Translations under genes and position numbers: made by a program
In this document: in pieces, positions 17,895 through 25,564 of the stretch
How positions within the stretch are numbered: the stretch's first letter is position 1
Layout of the letters: every line of letters starts with the position of its first letter
Assembly (NCBI GenBank): GCA_028289645.1
Contig: JANQOK010000012.1
Span: 141,911 to 205,910, forward strand
Length of the DNA: 64,000 nucleotides
DNA from: Anderseniella sp.
GTDB lineage: Bacteria; Pseudomonadota; Alphaproteobacteria; Rhizobiales; Aestuariivirgaceae
Direction of reading: 5' to 3'
The notes under the pieces: generated by a model
What the model was told of the DNA's origin: nothing
Databases searched by the model: none
What the model saw: the letters and a program-made list of their open reading frames with translations, nothing else

Positions 17895-18620
17895 ATGCGG
17901 CGATTGTTCAAATTGGTGTTGGTGCTGGCGATCATGGCGACCACCGGCTACGCGCTTTACCACACCGGCGAGGGGAACCGTATCGTGGAGCGACTGCGCT
18001 ATCCTGATCCACAGGCCTTCAAGCAGCAGGCCTGGGCAGAACTGGAGGCCCGCCAGCTCAAGCCGGGCATGCCGGTATTCATCCGCATCTTCAAGCAGAG
18101 TTCCGAACTTGAACTGTGGTTGCGGGGACAGAAAGGTTGGGAATTGTACCGGACGGTGGAGATCTGCAACTGGTCCGGCAACCTGGGGCCGAAGCTGAAA
18201 GAGGGTGACAGGCAATCGCCGGAGGGTTTTTACACGGTCACCAAGGGCCGGTTGAATCCCAACAGCCGGCATCATCTTTCGTTCAATCTGGGTTTTCCCA
18301 ACCGGTATGACCGCTCGCTGGGCCGCACCGGATCGTTTCTGATGGTGCATGGCGGGTGTTCGTCGATCGGGTGCTATGCGGTGCGCGATCACCATGTCGA
18401 GGTGATCTACCGGCTCGTGGAGGCAGCGCTGGACAACGGCCAGCAGGCGGTGCGTGTGCACGCGTTTCCGTTCCGGCTGGAACAGGCCGCGCTTGACCGG
18501 CACAAGGGGGCAAAATGGCATGACTTCTGGTCGATGCTGAAGCCCGGTTACGATGCGTTTGAGCGCCTGCGCGAAGTGCCGCGTGTCAGGGTGGCCAACA
18601 AGTCGTACGTGGTTAATTGA
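17895..18620 (+). CDS. YafK-type L,D-transpeptidase-family protein (first of a tandem pair)
   Basis: The 241-residue protein has an uncleaved or cleavable N-terminal membrane segment (about 4-22) and a YkuD-like fold of the YafK (LdtF/DpaA) branch. The catalytic region HGGCSSIGCYAV places H152 and C160 as the likely active pair, with C155 nearby. EGDRQSPEGFYTV and LNPNSRHHLSFNLGFPN are branch hallmarks. E. coli YafK cleaves the bond between Braun lipoprotein and peptidoglycan rather than making crosslinks, so hydrolysis is possible here. It is followed 67 bases later by a closely related gene, pointing to an old duplication. Confidence 0.86.
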   Translation: MRRLFKLVLVLAIMATTGYALYHTGEGNRIVERLRYPDPQAFKQQAWAELEARQLKPGMPVFIRIFKQSSELELWLRGQKGWELYRTVEICNWSGNLGPKLKEGDRQSPEGFYTVTKGRLNPNSRHHLSFNLGFPNRYDRSLGRTGSFLMVHGGCSSIGCYAVRDHHVEVIYRLVEAALDNGQQAVRVHAFPFRLEQAALDRHKGAKWHDFWSMLKPGYDAFERLREVPRVRVANKSYVVN

Positions 18621-18687
18621 GCGTTAGAGGGTTGTGCGGCACAATAGGGTAAGTGAGGACGGTTTCGGAAACTGGGTTTGTCAAAAA

Positions 18688-19512
18688 ATGGACAGTGACA
18701 ACACGTTCAAGACGAGACTGACGCGTCGCGGCTTTTGTGCCACCGGCCTGACATCGCTGGTCGCACTTTCCGCCTGCAGCAGCACCGACAAGGCGCTGGA
18801 GCCGCTGTCGCCCAGGGTGATGGCGGATTTGCAGCGCCAGAACCTTAAAGTCGGCGCGCCGCTGTTTGTGCGGGTGTTCAAGGAAGAAAACCAGATGGAG
18901 GTCTGGCTGCAGCAGGCCTATGGGCCTTTTGTGCAGTTCCGAACCTATGACATTTGCAGCCGGTCCGGTGTGCTGGGGCCGAAGTTCAAGGAAGGCGACA
19001 AGCAGGCGCCGGAGGGGTTCTACATGGTGTCGCAGCGCCAGATGAACCCCAAATCGGAATACTACCTGTCCTTCAACCTTGGCTTTCCCAACGCGTTTGA
19101 CAAATCCCTGGGGCGAACCGGCACGCATCTGATGGTGCACGGCGGGTGCCGCTCGGCAGGCTGCTACGCGATCACCGACGAGCATATCCAGGAACTGTTC
19201 TCGCTGGCCCGTGAAGCGTTTTTGCACGGCCAGAGAGAATTTCCGGTGCATGCGTTTCCGTTCCGCATGACCGAACAGAACCTGTTTCGGTATGCCGGCC
19301 ATCCGCACGAACCGTACTGGCGCGACCTGAAGGTCGGTTATGACTATTTCGAGCAGACGCGCCAGCCGCCGACCGTAGGCGTCAAGCAGCAGCGCTATGT
19401 GTTCATGCCGCACAACATAAGCGTGCCGCCTGAATTCGAGGTGCGGCAGGCATCTGCAGATCCGCTGGCGCCGCAGCTCATTCGTGGCTGGCGGGCCGGA
19501 GAGTGGAAGTAG
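18688..19512 (+). CDS. YafK-type L,D-transpeptidase-family lipoprotein (second of a tandem pair)
   Basis: This 274-residue protein is a paralogue of the gene just upstream: RVFKEENQMEVWL, EGDKQAPEGFYMV and HGGCRSAGCYAI align with it. H151 and C159 are the likely catalytic pair, with C154 also kept. It differs at the N-terminus, where RRGF (residues 13-16) precedes a hydrophobic stretch and a lipobox LSAC with Cys30, so it is probably lipidated and possibly a Tat substrate. I chose the ATG at 18688 because it begins a normal signal peptide; a GTG at 18634 is also possible. It carries about 40 extra C-terminal residues compared with its neighbour. Confidence 0.84.
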   Translation: MDSDNTFKTRLTRRGFCATGLTSLVALSACSSTDKALEPLSPRVMADLQRQNLKVGAPLFVRVFKEENQMEVWLQQAYGPFVQFRTYDICSRSGVLGPKFKEGDKQAPEGFYMVSQRQMNPKSEYYLSFNLGFPNAFDKSLGRTGTHLMVHGGCRSAGCYAITDEHIQELFSLAREAFLHGQREFPVHAFPFRMTEQNLFRYAGHPHEPYWRDLKVGYDYFEQTRQPPTVGVKQQRYVFMPHNISVPPEFEVRQASADPLAPQLIRGWRAGEWK

Positions 19513-19575
19513 GATCAGCGCAACAACGCTTGTCACGACGTTCGGGAATGCTGCGGGATTTCAAACCCATCGCCG

Positions 19576-20598
19576 TCACAGGTTCTCTTTCAGGAGGACC
19601 TCGATACGGATTTTTTCCTGTGATGCCAGCGGCAGGCGATTGTCTGTTCTTGCCCGCATGATGCGCACCGCACTGCGAACCGCGTGCCCGGGATTTTGTG
19701 CGATAATGGCGTCAATCCGCTCATCGCGTATCGAGGCTTCGCTGAACGGCGTGCGCTCGTGCACCACGACTGCCAGTTGTTCCAGGTCACAACAGGCAGC
19801 CGCGTGGGTCAGTGGCACGCGGGCTTCCGAACTCATGACATAGATCGCCACGATGTCTTGTTGATGTTCGAAGGTTCTGGCAATGATCCGGCCTGTTCTG
19901 GCTTCGTCTCCGTGCGTTTCCAAAGACGGCAACGCGGACAGGTTGGGAAATTTCGCATTGAGGATATTGTCGAACCCCAGCCGCCGCTGAATGGCGTCCA
20001 GAGACTGCATGGTCTCGGCGACCACCATGATTTTTCCCGGTCTCCCGCCCACGAAACGGCCCAGTATCCGCCCGGCGGTCGCGCCGGCGGCAAAGTTGTC
20101 GACACCGACAAAATCCAGGTTCTCGAGTTTTTCCTGGCCTGACAGAAACTGGACGACCTTGATCCCGCGCTCATACAGCCGGGCCATGGAGTCGCGCACC
20201 TGGGGGGATTCCGGGGCCATTATGGCGACGCCATCGACTTCGCCGTGGTCCAGCGACGCCAGGTAGTTGGCGACCAGGTGCGGATCGTCCATCGGAATCT
20301 GCAATGCCTGAACTTCCGTCATGTCGGACTTGAGCGCGTCATTGGCCTCGTCAACCTGGTTGAGCAACTCGTTGAGGTACTGATCGCCTGCAACAGGAAA
20401 CAGGAACCTGAAACGATACTCCTTGCTCCGGGCCAGGTTGACGGCTGCCAGGTTTCTGACAAACCCGATCCGGCGAATGGCCTCATTGACCTTCAGAACG
20501 GTCTTCTCGCTGACATTGGGGCGTTCATTCAACACGCGATCGACGGTTGCAAGGCTGACGCCGGCAGCTTTTGCAAGATCTTTTGTTGTCGGTCGCAT
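19576..20598 (-). CDS. LacI-family transcriptional regulator
   Basis: The 340-residue protein has the LacI helix-turn-helix at its start (TTKDLAKAAGVSLATVDRVL) and the hinge NEAIRRIGFVRN, followed by a periplasmic-binding-protein-like effector domain (about 60-335). The effector half, with FRFLFPVAGDQYLNELLNQV, resembles regulators of sugar or polyol ABC transporters. The ATG at 20598 has GGGAACC upstream. It is divergent from the ABC importer operon, and two LacI-type operators lie between them, one near its own promoter, so autoregulation is likely. Its inducer is unknown. Confidence 0.93.
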   Translation of the reverse strand: MRPTTKDLAKAAGVSLATVDRVLNERPNVSEKTVLKVNEAIRRIGFVRNLAAVNLARSKEYRFRFLFPVAGDQYLNELLNQVDEANDALKSDMTEVQALQIPMDDPHLVANYLASLDHGEVDGVAIMAPESPQVRDSMARLYERGIKVVQFLSGQEKLENLDFVGVDNFAAGATAGRILGRFVGGRPGKIMVVAETMQSLDAIQRRLGFDNILNAKFPNLSALPSLETHGDEARTGRIIARTFEHQQDIVAIYVMSSEARVPLTHAAACCDLEQLAVVVHERTPFSEASIRDERIDAIIAQNPGHAVRSAVRIMRARTDNRLPLASQEKIRIEVLLKENL

Positions 20599-20670
20599 TG
20601 ATGGTTCCCGTCCGGATATCCAGTGTTTCGAGCCTAGGTTTTCTATAGATAGGCGAGAATAGCAAGAAAA

Positions 20671-20688
20671 TTGATGTACGCACCTCAA
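20671..20688. promoter_or_regulatory. LacI-type operator O1
   Basis: TTGATGT-ACGC-ACCTCAA has 7-base arms that pair at 6 of 7 positions. Its right arm and central ACGC are identical to operator O2, 30 bases away centre to centre (about three helical turns). On the minus strand its TTGAGG half can serve as the -35 of the regulator gene. Confidence 0.7.
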
Positions 20689-20695
20689 AATTAAC

Positions 20696-20725
20696 TTGCA
20701 TTGAGGTACGCACCTCAATTATAGG
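20696..20725 (+). promoter_or_regulatory. operon promoter with operator O2 in the spacer
   Basis: A perfect 18-base operator, TTGAGGT-ACGC-ACCTCAA, occupies 20701-20718. TTGCAT at 20696-20701 and TATAGG at 20720-20725 form a weak -35/-10 pair with an 18-base spacer, and the operator fills the spacer, so a bound repressor would block RNA polymerase. Confidence 0.68.
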
Positions 20726-20904
20726 GTAGTTGTGGCTGAAAACAGTGCTGCGTTAGTGGCGTTGGATTGAGTTGCGACGACATTGCCAGGCCTGGCGCGC
20801 AACGGGGCGGAGACCTCAGGTGCACCATGGCTGCTCAAGGGGCTCACCAAGCCCGAGATATTGTCCCGGTGGACACCGGAACACCGTTAGGGAGGTTTTC
20901 GACT

Positions 20905-22239
20905 ATGAGACATCATTTCATGAAATCCGCTGCCGTTGCCGGCCTGTTGGTAGGCGCGGTTTCACTCGGCTCGCCATCGTCGGCTCAGGCGGAGGAGCTG
21001 ACACTGTGCTGGGCCGCATGGGATCCTGCAAATGCGCTGGTGGAGCTGAGCAAGGATTTCGAGGCTAAATCCGGCCACTCAATGAAGTTCGAGTTTGTGC
21101 CATGGCCGAACTTTGCCGATCGCATGCTGAACGAACTCAATTCCGGCGGCAAGCTGTGTGACCTGATGATCGGCGACAGCCAGTGGATCGGTGGTTCCGC
21201 GGAGAACGGCCACTATGTGAAGCTGAACGATTTCTTCGCCAAGGAAGGGATCGACATGGCCGATTTCATTCCGGCAACCGTGACCGGCTATGCCGAGTGG
21301 CCAAAAGGCAGCCCGAACTACTGGGCGCTGCCGGCATTCGGCGATGTCGTTGGCTGGACGTATCGCAAGGACTGGTTCAGCCGTCCGGAACTTCAGGAAG
21401 AATTCAAGAAAAAGCACGGCCGTGATCTGGCTGCGCCAAAGTCTCTAGAGGAGCTGAAGCAGATTGCCGAATTCTTCCAGGGCAGGGAGATCGACGGCAA
21501 GAAAGTCTATGGCGCCTCGATCTATACCGAGCGCGGGTCTGAGGGCATCACAATGGGTGTCACCAACGTCCTGTACAATTACGGGTTCCAGTATGGCAAT
21601 CCGGACAAGCCGTATGAACTGGAAGGGTTTGTGAATTCCGACGAGGCTGCAAAGGGCTTGGAATTCTACAAGTCCCTGTATGACTGCTGCACGCCTCCGG
21701 GTTCGTCGGACTGGTACATGTCGGAGAACATCGACGCCTACAAATCAGGCCAGGTGGCCATGCAGATGAACTTCGCCTTCATCTGGCCAGGCGTCGAGGC
21801 TGACCCAAATGTCGGCGGTGGCAAGTCTGGCTATTTCCCCAACCCGGCCGGTCCCGGCGGTCACTTTGCGCAACTCGGCGGCCAGGGCATTTCCGTTGTC
21901 GCCTATTCCGACAAGCAGGATGCCGCACTTGAGTACATCAAATGGTTTGCGCAACCCGAGGTGCAGCAGAAATGGTGGAAGGCCGGCGGTTACTCGGCGC
22001 TTCGTGCCGTGGTCGAAGATCCCGGATTTGCCACCAGCCAGCCCTATGCGCAGACATTCCTGGACTCCATGGCGATCGTGAAGGATTTCTGGGCTGAGCC
22101 GGCTTATGCCTCCCTGCTTCTGGCCATGCAATCGCGCGTCCACAACTATGTCGTGGCCGGGCAGGGTACTGCAAAAGAAGCACTGGATGGCCTGGTCAAG
22201 GACTGGGATGAAGTCTTCGAGGATGAAGGCAAGAAGTAG
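20905..22239 (+). CDS. ABC transporter substrate-binding protein (family 1, carbohydrate type)
   Basis: The 444-residue protein has a Sec signal peptide (FMKSAAVAGLLVGAVSLG, cleavage after SSAQA near residue 29). The mature protein looks like a MalE-type family 1 binding protein: TLCWAAWDPANALVELSKDFE, WPNFADRMLNELNSGG and the C-terminal YIKWFAQPEVQQKWW. Two cysteines in DCCTPPG are close together. Its ATG at 20905 has a strong GGGAGG site eight to thirteen bases upstream. It is the first gene after the operator pair and is followed by a stem-loop, as often seen where the binding protein is made in excess. The ligand is unknown; the kinase at the end of the operon points to a triose or tetrose ketose, or a polyol feeding it. 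Confidence 0.92.
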   Translation: MRHHFMKSAAVAGLLVGAVSLGSPSSAQAEELTLCWAAWDPANALVELSKDFEAKSGHSMKFEFVPWPNFADRMLNELNSGGKLCDLMIGDSQWIGGSAENGHYVKLNDFFAKEGIDMADFIPATVTGYAEWPKGSPNYWALPAFGDVVGWTYRKDWFSRPELQEEFKKKHGRDLAAPKSLEELKQIAEFFQGREIDGKKVYGASIYTERGSEGITMGVTNVLYNYGFQYGNPDKPYELEGFVNSDEAAKGLEFYKSLYDCCTPPGSSDWYMSENIDAYKSGQVAMQMNFAFIWPGVEADPNVGGGKSGYFPNPAGPGGHFAQLGGQGISVVAYSDKQDAALEYIKWFAQPEVQQKWWKAGGYSALRAVVEDPGFATSQPYAQTFLDSMAIVKDFWAEPAYASLLLAMQSRVHNYVVAGQGTAKEALDGLVKDWDEVFEDEGKK

Positions 22240-22252
22240 CGGCACGATCAAC

Positions 22253-22283
22253 GTGGCTTTCGGCTGTTGCGGCTGAAAGCCAC
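22253..22283 (+). promoter_or_regulatory. stem-loop between binding-protein and permease genes
   Basis: GTGGCTTTC (22253-22261) pairs perfectly with GAAAGCCAC (22275-22283) around a 13-base loop that can pair further (GGC/GCT). There is no T-run, so it may stabilise the upstream mRNA or cause partial termination, lowering permease expression relative to the binding protein. Confidence 0.6.
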
Positions 22284-22395
22284 AAACCTGACCGTTACTG
22301 ATATGCTGCCGCAACTCTTCTCGCGGGTGTGCGAAGCCGGATAGGGTGTTCCCCGCCGGCCCGGCAGACACAAACACGCTTTTCATGAGTCCCAT

Positions 22396-23343
22396 ATGCC
22401 TGAATCCGCCATAGAACGCGCTGCACGGTCTACACCACCGGTTGTTGCAAATCGCCTGAAAGGGCTCTCGGACCGAGGCCTGGCCATGATTTTCGTGGCT
22501 CCGACCATCGTCCTGCTGCTGGCGATCAACATCTTTCCGCTGATCTGGACGATCTATCTGAGTTTCACCAACTACCGCGTGAACCGTCCCAACAGGGATG
22601 TGGACTTCATCGGGCTGCGCAATTACGAGCGCATCCTCAACGACAGCGATATCTGGGTGACCATGCAGGCAACAGCCCATTTCCTGATCTGGACCATTGT
22701 GCTTCAGGTGCTGATCGGGTTCACGCTGGCCTACCTGATAAACAAGAAGTTCAAGGGAAACGATCTGTGGACGACCATTATCGTCCTGCCGATGATGCTG
22801 TCGCCTGCCGTGGTCGGCAACTTCTGGACTTTCCTCTACCAACCGCAGATCGGATTGTTCAACTATGTTGTCGGCTTCTTGACCGGGGCCGACCCATCGA
22901 GTTTTTCCATGATCGGGGAGGTGTCGCTCGCACCATGGGCGATCATCATCGTGGATACCTGGATGTGGACTCCGTTTGTCATGCTGATCTGCTTGGCAGG
23001 GCTGCGGTCAATCCCGGATTCCATCTACGAGGCGGCCGAATGTGACCGGGCCAGCAAATGGCGGCAGTTCTGGACCATCACGGTACCCATGGTGTTGCCG
23101 TTCCTGATGCTGGCAGTGCTGTTCCGCGGGATTGAGAATTTCAAAATGTTCGACCTGGTGGTCCAGCTTACAGGCGGCGGGCCGGGATCCACGACAGAGC
23201 TGACCTCCGTCAATCTCAAGCGCGAAGCGTTTGAAAAGTGGCGCACCGGGTATGCGTCCGCCTATGCGGTCATCCTGTTTGTCACGATTTTCGGCCTGGC
23301 ATCAATCTATGTGAAGGCGCTTAACAAGGTGAAGGAACGATGA
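22396..23343 (+). CDS. ABC transporter permease 1 (MalF-like)
   Basis: The 315-residue inner-membrane protein has six hydrophobic segments, beginning with the one at about 30-55 (IFVAPTIVLLLAINIFPLIW). The EAA loop that contacts the ATPase is near residue 213: YEAAECDRASKWRQFWTI. The usual glycine after EAAxxD is replaced by Arg here, which is unusual. It overlaps the second permease by 4 bases (ATGA). A 156-base gap containing a stem-loop separates it from the binding-protein gene. Confidence 0.93.
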   Translation: MPESAIERAARSTPPVVANRLKGLSDRGLAMIFVAPTIVLLLAINIFPLIWTIYLSFTNYRVNRPNRDVDFIGLRNYERILNDSDIWVTMQATAHFLIWTIVLQVLIGFTLAYLINKKFKGNDLWTTIIVLPMMLSPAVVGNFWTFLYQPQIGLFNYVVGFLTGADPSSFSMIGEVSLAPWAIIIVDTWMWTPFVMLICLAGLRSIPDSIYEAAECDRASKWRQFWTITVPMVLPFLMLAVLFRGIENFKMFDLVVQLTGGGPGSTTELTSVNLKREAFEKWRTGYASAYAVILFVTIFGLASIYVKALNKVKER

Positions 23344-24278
23344 GCTTCTCGGTCACAGAAGCATCTTCCCGGCAAAAGTGGTTCGCCGGCATTCTGGTGG
23401 TAGGCTACGCGCTGATCACCATGTTGCCGCTGGTGTGGATCATTGCGACCGGCTTCAAGTCGTCGCCGGATGCAATCGCCTATCCGCCGAAAATAGTATT
23501 CGAGCCGACGGTCGAAGGCTACGTCAACCTGTTCACCACCCAGACGCGATTAAGTTCCGAAGCGGCTGCCACGCCGGATCAGGATCTGCCCTGGTACGAA
23601 AGCCTTGTCCGCGAGAAGGGCATGACCATTGTCGGCCCGTCCCGCTTCTCCGAAAGGTTTTTCAATTCGGTGATTATCGGTTTTGGATCGACGTTTTTTG
23701 CGATCGTGCTGGGAACCGCTGCGGCTTATGCGTTTTCACGGTTCAAGGTGCCGCTGAAAGACGATTTGCTGTTCTTCATACTATCAACAAGGATGATGCC
23801 GCCGATTGCCGTGGCCATTCCCATCTTCCTGATGTTCCGGTATCTCGGCCTGAATGACACACATGCCGGAATGATCCTGCTTTACACCGCAGTGAACCTG
23901 TCGCTCTCGGTGTGGCTGATCAACGGGTTCATCGATGAGATTCCGGTCGAGTACGAAGAAGCCGCCCTGATTGACGGCTATACCCGCTTCCAGGCGTTTT
24001 ACAAGGTGGTGTTGCCGCAGGCGGCCACCGGTATCGCATCGACCGCCATATTCTGCCTGATCTTTGCCTGGAACGAATATGCCTTCGCAGTGCTGCTGAC
24101 GTCTGGGACGGCACAGACCGCACCTCCGTTCATTCCAACCATTATCGGCGTTGGCGGCCAGGACTGGCCGGCTGTGGCTGCAGGCGCAACGCTGTTCCTG
24201 CTACCGGTGATGGTGTTCACAATCCTGCTTCGCAAGCACCTGCTGCGCGGCATCACATTCGGAGCGGTGCGCAAATGA
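23340..24278 (+). CDS. ABC transporter permease 2 (MalG-like)
   Basis: A 312-residue permease with six predicted membrane helices. The EAA loop EEAALIDGYTRFQAFYKVVLP (about 200-220) is canonical, in contrast to the altered loop in permease 1. A long soluble insert lies between helices 1 and 2 (about residues 40-95, TQTRLSSEAAATPDQDLPWY), as in other polyol or sugar permeases of this kind. Its start overlaps permease 1 and its stop overlaps the next small gene, both as 4-base overlaps, so all are translated together. Confidence 0.93.
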   Translation: MSFSVTEASSRQKWFAGILVVGYALITMLPLVWIIATGFKSSPDAIAYPPKIVFEPTVEGYVNLFTTQTRLSSEAAATPDQDLPWYESLVREKGMTIVGPSRFSERFFNSVIIGFGSTFFAIVLGTAAAYAFSRFKVPLKDDLLFFILSTRMMPPIAVAIPIFLMFRYLGLNDTHAGMILLYTAVNLSLSVWLINGFIDEIPVEYEEAALIDGYTRFQAFYKVVLPQAATGIASTAIFCLIFAWNEYAFAVLLTSGTAQTAPPFIPTIIGVGGQDWPAVAAGATLFLLPVMVFTILLRKHLLRGITFGAVRK

Positions 24279-24463
24279 GTTCCTTTTTCAACGGACTGTT
24301 GCGCTTGCGCCGCGGCGCCTGGGAAATGGTGGCATCGCTGCTTATTGCGCTCGGTGTCATCATGCTGATGCAGCCGGTGTTCCTGTCGCTCTTCACCTAT
24401 TCTTTCGTCGTGACCCTTGTCGGAACAGTGATGTTCATCATTGTCAGCCACTTCCCGGAGTAA
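24275..24463 (+). CDS. 62-residue membrane protein of the ABC operon
   Basis: A small protein with two hydrophobic stretches (about 18-36 and 42-58: ASLLIALGVIMLMQP and YSFVVTLVGTVMFIIV) and a basic N-terminus, so both ends may face the cytoplasm. It overlaps permease 2 by 4 bases and ends 3 bases before the first ATPase, and therefore lies inside the operon. Small accessory membrane proteins occur in some two-ATPase transporter operons, such as the glycerol (glp) system of Rhizobium leguminosarum; whether this one is homologous I cannot say. Its role, possibly transporter stability, is inference. Confidence 0.72.
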   Translation: MSSFFNGLLRLRRGAWEMVASLLIALGVIMLMQPVFLSLFTYSFVVTLVGTVMFIIVSHFPE

Positions 24464-24466
24464 TCC

Positions 24467-25564
24467 ATGGCACAGATAAGAATTGAAAATGTGCGCAAGG
24501 AATTCGGGACATTCGTGGCGGTTCGCTCATCAACGTTCACCATTGAAGACGGCGAGTTTTTCATGCTTCTGGGGCCGTCCGGCTGCGGCAAGACCACGAC
24601 CCTTCGGATGATGGCAGGACTTGAATTGCCGACCAGCGGGCAAATCTACATTGACGGCGAGGAAGTCGGCATGAAGCCCGCGTCGCAGCGCGATATCGCC
24701 TTCGTGTTTCAGATGTTTGCGCTGTATCCGCACATGAACGTCGGCAGGAACATGTCCTACCCGCTTCTGAGCCAGGGCATGTCAAAGCATGACGCCCGCA
24801 AAAAGGTCGTCGAGGTGGCGAAAATTCTCGGCATTGAAGACATTCTGAACAAGCCGGTCGGTGGCTTGTCGGGTGGTGACAGGCAACGGGTTGCGCTGGG
24901 CCGGGCCATCGTTCGTGAGCCCAAGGCGTTCTTCATGGATGAGCCGTTGGGCGCGCTGGATGCCGAATTTCGCGAGCATATGGCGGAAGAGCTTCGTGCG
25001 CTGCATGACCGGATGGGAGCAACGACGGTCTATGTCACCCATGATCAGCTCGAGGCGCTGCAGATGGGCGACAAGATTGTCGTCATGAACCATGGTGTGG
25101 TGGAGCAGTTCGGCCAGCCACAGGACATTTACGACTGGCCGGCGACCAAGTTCGTGGCCGGGTTTATCGGTTCTCCGGCGATGAATTTCCTCGACTTCGA
25201 GGGTATGATCGGTTCGGGTGCCAGCAGTGTGGAGCTGAACGGGCACAAGGTGGCAGTTCCTCAAACCAGACAGGGGGCGAAAGGACAGCTTACCCTGGGC
25301 GTTCGGCCCGAACACATTCACTTTTCAGACAGTTCCGGCTATCGCGGCCAGGTGATCGCAACCGAGTATCTGGGCACTACGCAAATTGTGACTCTCAAAA
25401 CGCCGAACGGCGAGGTAAAGGTCCGGGTTGCTTCAAATCTGCCGGTGTCCGTCGGCGAGCACATTGGCCTTGAGTTCGATGCCCGCACGCTCAGCGTGTT
25501 CGACGCGGACAAGGGCCACGCCCTCATGTCCGAAGCGAACGAGGGGGTGTTGAGCCATGGCTGA
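24467..25564 (+). CDS. ABC transporter ATP-binding protein 1 (MalK/UgpC-like)
   Basis: The 365-residue ATPase has Walker A GPSGCGKT (about 38-45), Q-loop FQMFALYPHM, signature LSGGDRQRVALGRA, Walker B AFFMDEPLGALD and switch VTHDQ. The signature Gln is Asp here (LSGGD). The C-terminal TOBE/OB region (from about 240) matches importers of the CUT1 sugar type. It overlaps the second ATPase gene by 8 bases. Two non-identical ATPases suggest a heterodimeric motor with this subunit. Confidence 0.94.
   Translation: MAQIRIENVRKEFGTFVAVRSSTFTIEDGEFFMLLGPSGCGKTTTLRMMAGLELPTSGQIYIDGEEVGMKPASQRDIAFVFQMFALYPHMNVGRNMSYPLLSQGMSKHDARKKVVEVAKILGIEDILNKPVGGLSGGDRQRVALGRAIVREPKAFFMDEPLGALDAEFREHMAEELRALHDRMGATTVYVTHDQLEALQMGDKIVVMNHGVVEQFGQPQDIYDWPATKFVAGFIGSPAMNFLDFEGMIGSGASSVELNGHKVAVPQTRQGAKGQLTLGVRPEHIHFSDSSGYRGQVIATEYLGTTQIVTLKTPNGEVKVRVASNLPVSVGEHIGLEFDARTLSVFDADKGHALMSEANEGVLSHG

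Noticed and set aside
21745..22842. 365-codon minus-strand frame across the binding protein and permease genes
   Set aside because: It crosses two real genes and a stem-loop and has no family resemblance.
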